Shown here: piece by piece, positions 1 to 7,892 of the stretch
Position numbering within the stretch: the first letter of the stretch is position 1
Layout: each line of letters begins with the position of its first letter
Source of the DNA: Janthinobacterium silvisoli
GTDB lineage: Bacteria > Pseudomonadota > Gammaproteobacteria > Burkholderiales > Burkholderiaceae_D
Length of the DNA stretch: 64,000 nucleotides
Assembly (NCBI RefSeq): GCF_014200725.1
Contig: NZ_JACHCL010000009.1
Coordinates: forward strand, 1 to 64,000
Reading direction: 5' to 3'
The notes under the pieces: generated by a model
Seen by the model: only the letters and a program-made list of their open reading frames with translations
Database searches by the model: none
What the model was told of the DNA's origin: nothing
Program-made: the position numbers and the translations under genes

Positions 1-153
1 AGGGGAAAACGTACGTCTTTGCTTGCTCATCAAACACCTCTCCATGGCGAGCATTCTCGCCTAAATCAGTGTCCGGGTACATTAAACCACTACAAAGACC
101 AATTAAAATCCTTGGCCGGCAGGCAAGACGGGCCAGGCAGCGAACAGGAGTTT

Positions 154-378
154 ATGAAGCTGACAGATGACTACAATAAAATCCTTCGCGACGTTGAAAA
201 TCATGCCGAATTAGACGATATTCGTGCACGCGTGTTAGCCCGCGCTGGACTGTCTTCACGGTACCCTACTAGCCAAGATTACGTACGCTATTACTGGTGG
301 CGCACTTGGCGCCTAGTCGGCCTTGCAATTGCCTATGCTGCGCCTGTGGCAGCTGTTCTGTGGTTTGCGTTTCGATGA
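154..378 (+). CDS. small single-pass membrane protein coupled to the RT gene
   Basis: A 74-residue product of unknown function. Residues 1-50 are charged and helical-looking; residues about 53-72 form one hydrophobic segment preceded by a WWRTWR aromatic/basic patch, so a C-terminal membrane anchor is likely. The ATG at 154 has AGGAG ending 3 bases upstream, which is why I prefer it; the frame stays open to the window edge through a TTG at 19, so a longer form is possible. The stop overlaps the start of the reverse transcriptase as ATGA, implying translational coupling and a shared role. Small membrane partners such as SLATT-type proteins are known beside some bacterial RTs, but this one shows only one membrane segment and I cannot assign it to that family. 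Confidence 0.6.
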   Translation: MKLTDDYNKILRDVENHAELDDIRARVLARAGLSSRYPTSQDYVRYYWWRTWRLVGLAIAYAAPVAAVLWFAFR

Positions 379-1769
379 CGGCGGCAAAGCAGTTCGCCAA
401 GGAATACAGTCGAGAGCAGCTAAACTTGCTGTACAGCAGCCATATATCATTGACCGGGGCAATTGGTGTTGATCGACTCAGTAGGGCGATCTTCGAGAGT
501 AATCTTGAGAAAGAAATCGATTTGATTTCGACGAAAGCAACTGCGGGAAAATATAAATTCTCTCAGTACAAGGAAAAGCTGATCTCGAAGGGCGCCAACA
601 AGATTCCCAGGGTCATTTCTATCCCAACTTTTCGCGATCGGCTAACGCTTAGGGCACTGTGCAATGTACTGAAATACACCTTCGCCGAACAGCTGAGTAT
701 CAAGCTACCTCAGCACACTATCGCAGAGATTCGGACGTGCTTGAAGAATGGCGGGTTTTCCCACTTCATCAAACTGGACGTGAAAACATTTTATCCTACA
801 ATTGAGCACTCCGTTTTGATGCGGTTACTCCATCGTAAGATACGCAAACCTGAGATCCGCGCGCTCATCAGCGCAGCGATCACATCTCCGACTGTCGCAT
901 TTCCGGATCGTATGCGCCCCATCGAAAAAAAAGGTGTACCCCAAGGATTATCCATCTCGAATATTCTTGCCGAGATTTATCTTTCTGAGTTTGATGGGTG
1001 GGCACGGGCCTTGCCTGATGTTGTCTATCATCGTTACGTCGATGATGTCCTGGTGCTGACGAAAGAAGACCCAACTATTTTGGCCGAAAAATTTCGTGCG
1101 CGCATGTGGGAAAAGTACCTACTCGAGACGCATGAAATTGGGAACACAGGCAAGTCCTCAGTCGGTGAAATATGCGAGCAATTTCACTTCCTCGGATACG
1201 AATTCAATGCTGGTGTTGCGTCCGTCAGAATCGACTCGATTCGCCGCGTGGAAGCGTCTATCGCAAAAATACTTACTACATACAAGTATCGATGTGACTC
1301 TGCCAAGGCAGAGATAAACCCGTTTAAACAGCTTTATCTGCTGGACAAAGCGAAAAAGATTTGCTTATGGCGCCTTAATCTCCGTGCTACAGGTTGTATC
1401 ACCGAAGGGGTCAGAAAGGGCTGGGTTTTCTATTTTTCTCAAATTGACGACGATGCGCTGAAGCAGCTGCACCATCTGGATAAGACTCTCCAAGTGCTGG
1501 CGCGGCGTTTTGGATTGGATCTCACTGTAAAAGAGGTCAAATCATTCGCCAGAACCTTCCATGAGGCCAAGCGTGGGAACGCCGCTCAAAGCTACATCCT
1601 GAATTTCGACACGACATCACTGGCCTATAAGCGTGAAATCTTGACCATGTACGGGATTGATAACGTCACTACGATGACGGAAGTAATGATTGATCGGATG
1701 TTTAAACGCAAAATTAGGCGTGAGACATCTGAAATGGAGGAGGATATTCAGGGGGGATCGCGTGGATAG
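375..1769 (+). CDS. reverse transcriptase, Unknown-Group/defence-type (DRT-like)
   Basis: 464-residue RNA-directed DNA polymerase. Visible RT motifs in order: RDRL region near 87-90, the first catalytic aspartate in FIKLDVKTFYPTI (D135), KKGVPQGLSISN (186-197) and the active site YVDD (221-224). A FLGYEF segment follows near 272. There is no group II intron maturase/endonuclease domain and no intron structure I can see around it; the C-terminal 200 residues look like a thumb plus an unassigned helical extension. The ATG at 375 overlaps the stop of the small membrane protein gene. This layout, beside transposon remnants, resembles UG/Abi-type antiphage RTs, but I cannot place it in a named DRT type. 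The region is visibly more AT-rich than the genes to its right, consistent with transfer. Confidence 0.85.
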   Translation: MTAAKQFAKEYSREQLNLLYSSHISLTGAIGVDRLSRAIFESNLEKEIDLISTKATAGKYKFSQYKEKLISKGANKIPRVISIPTFRDRLTLRALCNVLKYTFAEQLSIKLPQHTIAEIRTCLKNGGFSHFIKLDVKTFYPTIEHSVLMRLLHRKIRKPEIRALISAAITSPTVAFPDRMRPIEKKGVPQGLSISNILAEIYLSEFDGWARALPDVVYHRYVDDVLVLTKEDPTILAEKFRARMWEKYLLETHEIGNTGKSSVGEICEQFHFLGYEFNAGVASVRIDSIRRVEASIAKILTTYKYRCDSAKAEINPFKQLYLLDKAKKICLWRLNLRATGCITEGVRKGWVFYFSQIDDDALKQLHHLDKTLQVLARRFGLDLTVKEVKSFARTFHEAKRGNAAQSYILNFDTTSLAYKREILTMYGIDNVTTMTEVMIDRMFKRKIRRETSEMEEDIQGGSRG

Positions 1770-1866
1770 ACTGCGTGGTCGACGTCATGAAAGAACCAAT
1801 CAAGATGACCTTGTTGACGCCTGGGCGCTCCGATTACCTGGCCGATCGCTACACCGAACGCAATGA
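1762..1866 (+). CDS. 34-codon ORF overlapping the RT stop, possible truncated third gene
   Basis: A GTG at 1762 overlaps the RT stop codon (GTGGATAG) and is preceded by a purine-rich run. It reads 34 codons to TGA at 1864. A second frame from ATG 1787 also reads about 30 codons to the TGA at the tnsD remnant. Neither resembles a known protein. One reading is a third operon gene cut off when the tnsD segment was joined here; the other is that both are chance frames in a 104-base intergenic gap. Confidence 0.15.
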   Translation: MDRLRGRRHERTNQDDLVDAWALRLPGRSLHRTQ

Positions 1867-1873
1867 GCGGCCC

Positions 1874-2356
1874 TTACAGTGATCGATCGTCACATCGTGA
1901 GGATTTAAGTAGTGCCGTCAGTTTCTCTTCCACGGCAGGCGCCAAGGGCGGAACCAGTCCGGCAATTCGCGGGATACGCCAGCGAGGGAGTACTTCCCCC
2001 CTGGCGTGGCTTTTGTCGACGATTCGGCCTATGCGACGGCATTGAAATGCTTCGACGGTCTCTTCCTGCAGCTGGATGGTTCGTGTCGTGAGGGGCAATT
2101 TCATGAAAAACTTCTCAATCAACGCTTGTTTGCCTGTTGCCCTAGCCAACAACGTTGCGGAGATCCGCGTGCTGACATCGGTTTGATAAAGCAAAGCAGC
2201 ATGATCGCGGACCTGCGCGGCAAGCAGCTGGTCGCGCTCTTCCCACTTCACCTTTTGCATTGCTGGTTTCGGTGGGCGCGCATGCTGTGTGATCGCCTCC
2301 TTCAGCCATGGATAGTCGTTCCGGTAGAGCCACATGTAATCCGGTAATCCCCCCAT
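1874..2356 (-). pseudogene. TnsD/TniQ-family target-selection protein, C-terminal remnant
   Basis: About 160 codons that match the C-terminal part of TnsD-like proteins of Tn7-type transposons by pattern: a W-x5-D-x-WL segment near the start, VKWEERD, then a KLPLTTRTI segment and an EAFQCRRI segment. The N-terminal TniQ zinc-finger region is missing: the frame begins abruptly at the boundary with the IS3-family remnant. TnsD binds the attachment site and recruits the TnsABC machinery; no tnsABC genes are in the window, so this copy is a relic. It is convergent with the reverse transcriptase gene, which occupies the position expected of cargo beside the end of a Tn7-like element. Confidence 0.7.
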
Positions 2357-2381
2357 TTTTAGAGCGCGCTAAAAGTAGAGG

Positions 2382-2716
2382 TTAAGCGGCCAAGGCAAGC
2401 TTCTGTTTTGGTGTGATGCCGCCAAGTGCCATGTTGGGCCGGTCGTGATTGTAAGTCCACAGCCAGCGGGTTGCAAAATCCTGGATCTCATCGAGCGTTT
2501 CAAACAGGTGATGGGCCAGCCAGTCGTAGCGCACCGTGCGGTTATAGCGCTCGACATAAGCATTCTGCTGCGGCTGGCCAGGCTGGATGAAGTCGATGCG
2601 TATGTCGCGCTTGGCGGCCCAGGCCAGCGTCACGGCGCTGATGTACTCGGGGCCGTTATCGCAGCGAATGACCTGGGGTTTACCACGCCATTCGATGATC
2701 CTGTCGAGCGGCTGAC
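2382..2716 (-). mobile_element. IS3-family insertion sequence remnant (OrfB transposase C-terminus)
   Basis: The reverse strand encodes the last ~110 residues of an IS3-family DDE transposase. The second catalytic aspartate is in VIRCDNGPEY and the catalytic glutamate in NAYVERYNRTVRYDW, followed by the usual WTYNHDRPNMALGG ending. The stop is at 2382-2384. Homology begins abruptly near 2716, so OrfA, the N-terminal half of OrfB and one end of the element are gone; it cannot transpose. It separates the truncated tnsD gene from the ycaO gene and touches the stem-loop just downstream of ycaO. Confidence 0.85.
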
Positions 2717-2717
2717 A

Positions 2718-2742
2718 CCCTGGCATAAAACACATGCCAGGG
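2718..2742 (-). terminator. stem-loop downstream of ycaO, T-tract lost
   Basis: A perfect 9-bp inverted repeat (CCCTGGCAT and ATGCCAGGG) with a 7-base loop lies 40 bases beyond the ycaO stop. On the reverse strand the stem is not followed by a T run but directly by IS3-family sequence, so it looks like an intrinsic terminator whose T-tract was removed by the insertion or its later deletion. Confidence 0.45.
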
Positions 2743-2781
2743 ATAAAAATTACTCTTGCAGATCCAGCCACAGCCGAGAAC

Positions 2782-4986
2782 CTAGCTGGCTTTAGCCCCC
2801 GCCTTGCCCCGCGCCACATGCAATTTCTTGTAGCTGTCGATCAGGCGTTCGTGGCGTTCCAGGCCTTCCAGTTTCATGCTGGTTGGCGTCAGGCCGAAGA
2901 AGCGTACGCTGCCGTCGACTGAACCGGTCACGGCATCCATGCGCTCATTGCCATACATGCGGCGGAAGTTGACGATGTAGTCGTTCAGTTCCAGTTCGTC
3001 GTCGAGCAGCACTTCCAGCACCACGTTCATGGCCTGGTAAAACAGCTTTCGCTCGACAGTGTTGTCGTTGTATTGCAAAAAGGCGCCGACCAGTTCATGC
3101 GCTTCTTCGAATTGCTGCAAGGCCAGCTGGATCAGCAGTTTGAGTTCCAGCACGGTGAGCTGACCCCATTCGGTATTTTCGTCAAACTCGATGCCGATCA
3201 GGGTGGCGATGTCGCCGTATTCGTCCAGCTCGCTATTTTCCAGGCGGTCGAGCAAGGCTTCCAGGCTGGCGTTGTCCAGGCGGTGCAGGTTCAAGATGTC
3301 GGAGCGGAATAGCAGCGCCTTGTTGGTGTTGTCCCAGATTAAATCTTCGACGGGGTACACTTCCGAATAACCAGGCACCAGGATGCGGCAGGCGGTCGCG
3401 CCCAGCTGGTCGTAGACGGCTGTGTAGACTTCCTTGCCCATGTCGGCGAGGATGCCGAACAGGGTGGCGGCTTCTTCGGCATTGGAGTTGTCGCCCTGGC
3501 CAGAGAAATCCCATTCGACAAAATCGTAGTCTGCCCTGGCGCTGAAGAAGCGCCACGAGACGATGCCGCTCGAATCGATGAAGTGTTCGACGAAGTTATT
3601 CGGTTCGGTGACGGCTTCGCTGGCAAAAGTAGGCTGCGGCAAGTCGTTCAAGCCTTCGAAACTGCGGCCTTGCAGCAATTCCGTCAGGCTGCGTTCCAGC
3701 GCCACTTCCAGGCTCGGGTGGGCGCCGAACGAGGCGAACACGCCGCCCGTGCGCGGGTTCATCAGGGTGACGCACATCACAGGGTAAGTGCCGCCCAGCG
3801 AGGCATCTTTGACCAGCACGGGGAAGCCCTGCTCTTCAAGCCCGGCGATACCGGCCAGGATGCCCGGGTATTTCGCCAGCACTTCCTGCGGTACGTCGGG
3901 TAAGGCGATTTCGCCCTCGAGGATTTCGCGTTTCACGGCCCGTTCGAAAATTTCCGACAGACATTGCACTTGCGCTTCTGCCAGCGTATTGCCGGCGCTC
4001 ATGCCGTTGCTGACGTACAGGTTTTCGATCAGGTTCGATGGAAAATATACGGTTTCGCCATCGGACTGGCGCACGTAGGGCAGCGAGCAGATGCCGCGCT
4101 CGGTATTGCCGGAGTTGGTGTCGATCAGGTGCGAACCACGCAACTCGCCATCGGGGTTGTAGATGTCCAGGCAGTAGTCATCGAGAATCTCTTTCGGCAG
4201 CGCATCCTTGCGGCCGGGCTTGAACCAGCGCTCGTTCGGATAATGCACGAACTCGGCGTTGGCGATATCTTCGCCCCAGTATGCACCGGCATAGAAATGG
4301 TTGTTGCTGATGCGCTCGATGTACTCGCCCAAGGCCGAGGCCAGGGCGCTTTCCTTGGTCGATCCCTTGCCGTTGGTAAAGCACATTGGCGAGTGCGCAT
4401 CGCGGATATGCAGCGACCACACATTGGGGATGATGTTGCGCCAGGAAGCGATTTCAATCTTGATGCCCAGGCCAGCCAGCAGGCCCGACATATTGGCGAT
4501 GGTTTGTTCCAGCGGCAGGTCCTTGCCGGCAATAAAGGTGCTCGCGCCAGGCGCAGCATTCAAGGTCAGCAAGGCTTGCGCATCGGCGTCGAGGTTCTCG
4601 ACTTCTTCAATCACGAATTCGGGGCCGGTCTGCACGACTTTTTTCACCGTGCAACGGTCGATCGAACGCAAGATGCCTTGGCGGTCCTTGGCCGAGATAT
4701 CGGCCGGCAGCTCGACCTGGATCTTGAAGATTTGCTGGTAGCGGTTTTCCGGATCAACGATATTGTTTTGCGACAAGCGGATATTTTCGGTTGGAATATT
4801 GCGTGTTTCGCAATATAACTTTACAAAATAAGCGGCGCACAAGGCCGATGAAGCCAAAAAGTAATCGAATGGGCCCGGCGCCGAGCCATCGCCCTTGTAG
4901 CGTATGGGCTGATCGGCGATGACCGTGAAATCATCGAACTTGGCTTCAAGACGAAGCTTATCGAGGAAGTTGACCTTAATTTCCAT
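2782..4986 (-). CDS. ycaO: OsmC domain / YcaO domain protein
   Basis: 734 residues. Residues 1-130 form an OsmC-like domain (GPFDYFLASSALC, second cysteine near 112). Residues about 150-560 form a YcaO domain with the ATP-binding signatures KGSTKESALASALGEYIER (207-225) and, later, AEAQVQCLSEIFERAVKRE. The remaining ~170 residues resemble the helical C-terminal domain of E. coli YcaO. YcaO enzymes activate amide backbones with ATP; the E. coli protein is linked to methylthiolation of ribosomal protein S12 with RimO. No RimO, maturase or precursor peptide gene lies nearby, so a stand-alone E. coli-like role is more likely than a RiPP pathway. It is monocistronic and divergent from hipA. Confidence 0.9.
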   Translation of the reverse strand: MEIKVNFLDKLRLEAKFDDFTVIADQPIRYKGDGSAPGPFDYFLASSALCAAYFVKLYCETRNIPTENIRLSQNNIVDPENRYQQIFKIQVELPADISAKDRQGILRSIDRCTVKKVVQTGPEFVIEEVENLDADAQALLTLNAAPGASTFIAGKDLPLEQTIANMSGLLAGLGIKIEIASWRNIIPNVWSLHIRDAHSPMCFTNGKGSTKESALASALGEYIERISNNHFYAGAYWGEDIANAEFVHYPNERWFKPGRKDALPKEILDDYCLDIYNPDGELRGSHLIDTNSGNTERGICSLPYVRQSDGETVYFPSNLIENLYVSNGMSAGNTLAEAQVQCLSEIFERAVKREILEGEIALPDVPQEVLAKYPGILAGIAGLEEQGFPVLVKDASLGGTYPVMCVTLMNPRTGGVFASFGAHPSLEVALERSLTELLQGRSFEGLNDLPQPTFASEAVTEPNNFVEHFIDSSGIVSWRFFSARADYDFVEWDFSGQGDNSNAEEAATLFGILADMGKEVYTAVYDQLGATACRILVPGYSEVYPVEDLIWDNTNKALLFRSDILNLHRLDNASLEALLDRLENSELDEYGDIATLIGIEFDENTEWGQLTVLELKLLIQLALQQFEEAHELVGAFLQYNDNTVERKLFYQAMNVVLEVLLDDELELNDYIVNFRRMYGNERMDAVTGSVDGSVRFFGLTPTSMKLEGLERHERLIDSYKKLHVARGKAGAKAS

Positions 4987-5260
4987 GAGAGTAATCCAGA
5001 CTGGTGCTTAAAATGAGTTAGCCGCCATTATCCGTTCTTTTGGCCGCTAGCGGTTTGAATGGCCAGGAAACATGCGCAGTACCGTCGACCTTCCTGATGG
5101 ATGCACTTTTTTTAGTTACACAGTAAAGCAACAGAAGTATGGCAATAGGCTGCCCTATTCATGCTATTTCACTGTGTCGATATAAAAAATCATCAAAGAC
5201 ACGTTAAACTATCATTTATATGTGCCAGACTGTCCATTAATGCGATATTAAACTGTGTAT

Positions 5261-6547
5261 ATGACCAAAGAATGCACACTGCAAGTCTTCATCGACGGAG
5301 TGTGGCGCGATGCCGCCGCCCTCACGCTCATGGGTGACCAACTGCGCGGCGTGAAAACGCAAACTTTCCTGAGCTATGAAGGCAGTTATGCACTTGAGCA
5401 CTTTTACCGAGAGGATGCAGCCGCTCTGTCTGCCATGCACAAAGTCGATCTTTCCCTCATCAATATACCGAACTGGCCGCCATTCCTGATCGATTTGTTG
5501 CCGCAGGGTTATGGGTGCAAGGAACTGCTGAATCAATTGCGCCGGGATGAGAATGCGGGGCCCGGAGCGGATTGGGATTTGCTGTGTGCCGGCGCAGGCA
5601 ACCCGATAGGCAATATCCGCGTCAAGGAAGCGCATGCCTGGGTGAGCGAGCGTACTCGTGGGCAAGGACATGGATTTACCATGGAGGAGGTCGTGGAGCG
5701 TGCGGGAGATTTCAATGAATATCTGGCGCAGCATGGCCTCTTTCTTGCTGGCTCTTCCGGGGTGCAGGGGGAGTGGCCAAAGATATTGCTGACGCGCGCG
5801 CACGACGGACTGTTTTATCTCGACCATGCCCTTCCCGACGAGCAGGCCGCCAGGCACTACATTGTCAAGTTTGGCCGCGGTGAAAACCAGGCGCTGGCCA
5901 ATATTCTGACATGTGAGGCACCGTACATGCAGCTGGCGCGCAAGCTGGGTTTACGTGTCCACGATGATTTGCTGTTGCGTGACCGGGCATTGTTTATTCC
6001 CCGTTTTGACCGTGAGGTGATCGATGGCCGGGTCAGACGTCATGGGCAGGAAAGTGTCGCTTCCGTTTGCGGGTTGAGCCAGTTTGGCGAGGTTCCTAGC
6101 CATAATAAATTCCTGTCCGATTTCATGTTCGTTGCTTCTGATATAGCCAGGGAAACTATCGAATACGTCAAGCGCGACATTGCCAATGTGGTGCTGGGAA
6201 ACACCGACAACCATGCCCGCAATACGGCCATCCAGCGCCGCGACGATGGCCATATCGGCCTGACGCCCCTGTTCGATTTTGCCCCCATGTTCATGCATCC
6301 CGATGGCATTGCGCGGCGCATGCGGTGGGAATTTGACGATGGCGGGGCACCGCAATGGGCGAGCGTGATCGAGCAAGCTGTACAGACCGGCGCCATGGAT
6401 GCAGAAGACCTCAGTGCGGCAGTCAAAGAGATGATAGCGCCGCTGGGCAGCTTGATGGATGATGCCTATGCGCTAGGTATCGGCGAAATGATCGAGGTCA
6501 AACGCATGACGATTGAGAATAATCTGAACCAGCTGCGGAGGCTCTGA
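5261..6547 (+). CDS. hipA: HipA-family serine/threonine kinase toxin
   Basis: 428 residues from the ATG at 5261; a GTG two codons upstream is also possible. Kinase features: a glycine-rich LAGSSGVQGEWPK loop (162-174) matching the HipA ATP loop, HYIVKFGR with the nucleotide-binding lysine, IPRFDR (246-251), the catalytic loop LGNTDNHARN (312-321) and the metal-binding PLFDFAPM (336-343). All key residues look intact. HipA toxins phosphorylate aminoacyl-tRNA synthetases such as GltX and induce growth arrest. The gene order is toxin first, antitoxin second, opposite to E. coli hipBA, and the stop overlaps the hipB start (TGATG). Confidence 0.88.
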   Translation: MTKECTLQVFIDGVWRDAAALTLMGDQLRGVKTQTFLSYEGSYALEHFYREDAAALSAMHKVDLSLINIPNWPPFLIDLLPQGYGCKELLNQLRRDENAGPGADWDLLCAGAGNPIGNIRVKEAHAWVSERTRGQGHGFTMEEVVERAGDFNEYLAQHGLFLAGSSGVQGEWPKILLTRAHDGLFYLDHALPDEQAARHYIVKFGRGENQALANILTCEAPYMQLARKLGLRVHDDLLLRDRALFIPRFDREVIDGRVRRHGQESVASVCGLSQFGEVPSHNKFLSDFMFVASDIARETIEYVKRDIANVVLGNTDNHARNTAIQRRDDGHIGLTPLFDFAPMFMHPDGIARRMRWEFDDGGAPQWASVIEQAVQTGAMDAEDLSAAVKEMIAPLGSLMDDAYALGIGEMIEVKRMTIENNLNQLRRL

Positions 6548-6849
6548 TGGACAAGCGTTATGTCACGTTGACTGCATCAGAGCAAAATCAGTTGCGCCGC
6601 GATTTGATGGAGCGGCTGGCGGCGACACCGGAGCTGCCGATTCCCCAGGTGATACGCGATATCCGCAAGACCTTGCGTTTCACGATGCCGGAATATGCAA
6701 AGATCTGCAATGTTTCCGCACGCACCTTGCAAGATATCGAGCGCGGCGTGTCCAGTCCTACGCTCGATACGGTAGACAAGCTGTTGCGGCCGATAGGCAT
6801 GCGGGCCGGCGCCGTATTGGCGGTGCAGCCGGGAAAAAGCACGGCCTGA
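6547..6849 (+). CDS. hipB: HipB-like XRE-family antitoxin
   Basis: 100 residues with an XRE helix-turn-helix at about 35-80 (TMPEYAKICNVSARTLQDIERG, then LDTVDKLLRPIGM). The start overlaps the hipA stop, so the two are made together. HipB proteins neutralise HipA and repress their own promoter by binding operators upstream of the operon. The N-terminal 35 residues are a charged extension before the DNA-binding domain. Possible operator repeats lie upstream of hipA (TTAAACT at 5204 and 5248). Confidence 0.85.
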   Translation: MDKRYVTLTASEQNQLRRDLMERLAATPELPIPQVIRDIRKTLRFTMPEYAKICNVSARTLQDIERGVSSPTLDTVDKLLRPIGMRAGAVLAVQPGKSTA

Positions 6850-6862
6850 GGCTAGCTACTGA

Positions 6863-7213
6863 TCAGCCTTCACGCGGGCCCTTTGAAAACTTCTCGTCAA
6901 ACCAGACATCTTCATAGTCCGGCGCCAGGATCACGCACCATCCTGGCGGCAAGGCCAGGTAGGGCATGATTCCTGGGCAAACTTCTTCCAGGTGCGCTGC
7001 GTGCAGCGCCTGGTAAAAACCGAGATCGGACGAATAATCGCCGCCATAGATATACCAGCCGCAAGTGCCGTTTTCCGGCGGGATCCTGGTCGCATACAGC
7101 GGCAATTTATCCAGTGTATCGAGGGCGATGCCTACCATCTGTTCCATGCCGGGAGGCAGGTAGCCGGCGTCAAATCGCTGGCAGATAGCGCGTTGTTTGT
7201 CAGATATAGTCAT
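6863..7213 (-). CDS. small acidic protein, possibly Imm33-like immunity protein
   Basis: 116 residues from the ATG at 7211-7213 (MTISDKQRAI); the open frame extends further upstream but runs into the next gene. Conserved-looking core: CGWYIYGGDYSSD, a HAAHLEEVCP segment, LALPPGWCVI and EDVWFDEKF near the C-terminus. This pattern reminds me of the Imm33-like/DUF2185 immunity family of polymorphic toxin systems, a recollection I could not test. It lies 29 bases downstream of a secreted PLD-type nuclease gene on the same strand, which would suit an immunity role, though most secreted Nuc-type enzymes have no dedicated immunity gene. Confidence 0.5.
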   Translation of the reverse strand: MTISDKQRAICQRFDAGYLPPGMEQMVGIALDTLDKLPLYATRIPPENGTCGWYIYGGDYSSDLGFYQALHAAHLEEVCPGIMPYLALPPGWCVILAPDYEDVWFDEKFSKGPREG

Positions 7214-7242
7214 GGGGATAGTCAGTCTCTTTCCTGGCAGCT

Positions 7243-7824
7243 TTAGCGGGAAGGATATGCAACACCCTTCTTCCAGCGGTCTTCCCAATGTTGCAGAAAC
7301 GATGCCGCCAGTGGCGGCTGATGCCATAGCACGATCACATTTTCGCTATTCGAGGTAGCCGCATCCTTGCTGTAATTGAAGCTGCCATTTTGCACGGTGT
7401 CTCCATCGGCCACGATGTATTTATCGTGGTGCATGGCGTACACCGAAATGGTCCGGACGGGAATGCCGGCTTGCACCAGCGCGTTCAACGCGCTCATGCT
7501 GTTGCGCCGCTCATTGCGCTTTGCATCGGCCAGCACCTTGATGTCCACGCCGCGTTTTTTTGCAGCGAGCAAGGCTGCCACGATGGTGGGCGAATTGAAT
7601 GAATAGGCGGCCAGCCGGATGCTGGAAGCGGAGGTGTTGATCACCTTTAATACCAGCGCTTCGGCGCCATCGTCAGGGGAAAACGCATGCTCTATCGACG
7701 CCGCTGCAATGGGTGCATCGACCTCGCTCATGGAGACGGCAAGCGCGGGCGATGCTGGCATGGCCGTAGCCGCTGCGATGCACATCGTGAAGCAGGTCAG
7801 GAGTTTTCTCATGGACGTAGACAT
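7243..7824 (-). CDS. secreted phospholipase-D-fold nuclease (Nuc family)
   Basis: 193 residues; an internal ATG at 7812 gives a shorter signal peptide and is equally possible. A hydrophobic signal (CFTMCIAAATAMPASPALA) predicts export to the periplasm. The single HKD motif is complete: HDKYIVAD followed by NGSFNYS. Single-HKD proteins of this size resemble the EDTA-resistant Nuc endonucleases, which dimerise to build one active site and cut DNA without sequence specificity. The SSIRLAAYSFNSPTIVAAL segment matches the family core. It is followed closely by the possible immunity gene and may be co-transcribed with it. Confidence 0.8.
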   Translation of the reverse strand: MSTSMRKLLTCFTMCIAAATAMPASPALAVSMSEVDAPIAAASIEHAFSPDDGAEALVLKVINTSASSIRLAAYSFNSPTIVAALLAAKKRGVDIKVLADAKRNERRNSMSALNALVQAGIPVRTISVYAMHHDKYIVADGDTVQNGSFNYSKDAATSNSENVIVLWHQPPLAASFLQHWEDRWKKGVAYPSR

Positions 7825-7892
7825 GGCTTGGGCGGGTAAGAAGATATGGCGATTATAACGGGCCAGTTCCCCATTCTGCGTAGCTATGCTGC

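Noticed and set aside
3964-4818. 284-codon open frame antisense to ycaO
   Set aside because: No domain and wholly inside ycaO.
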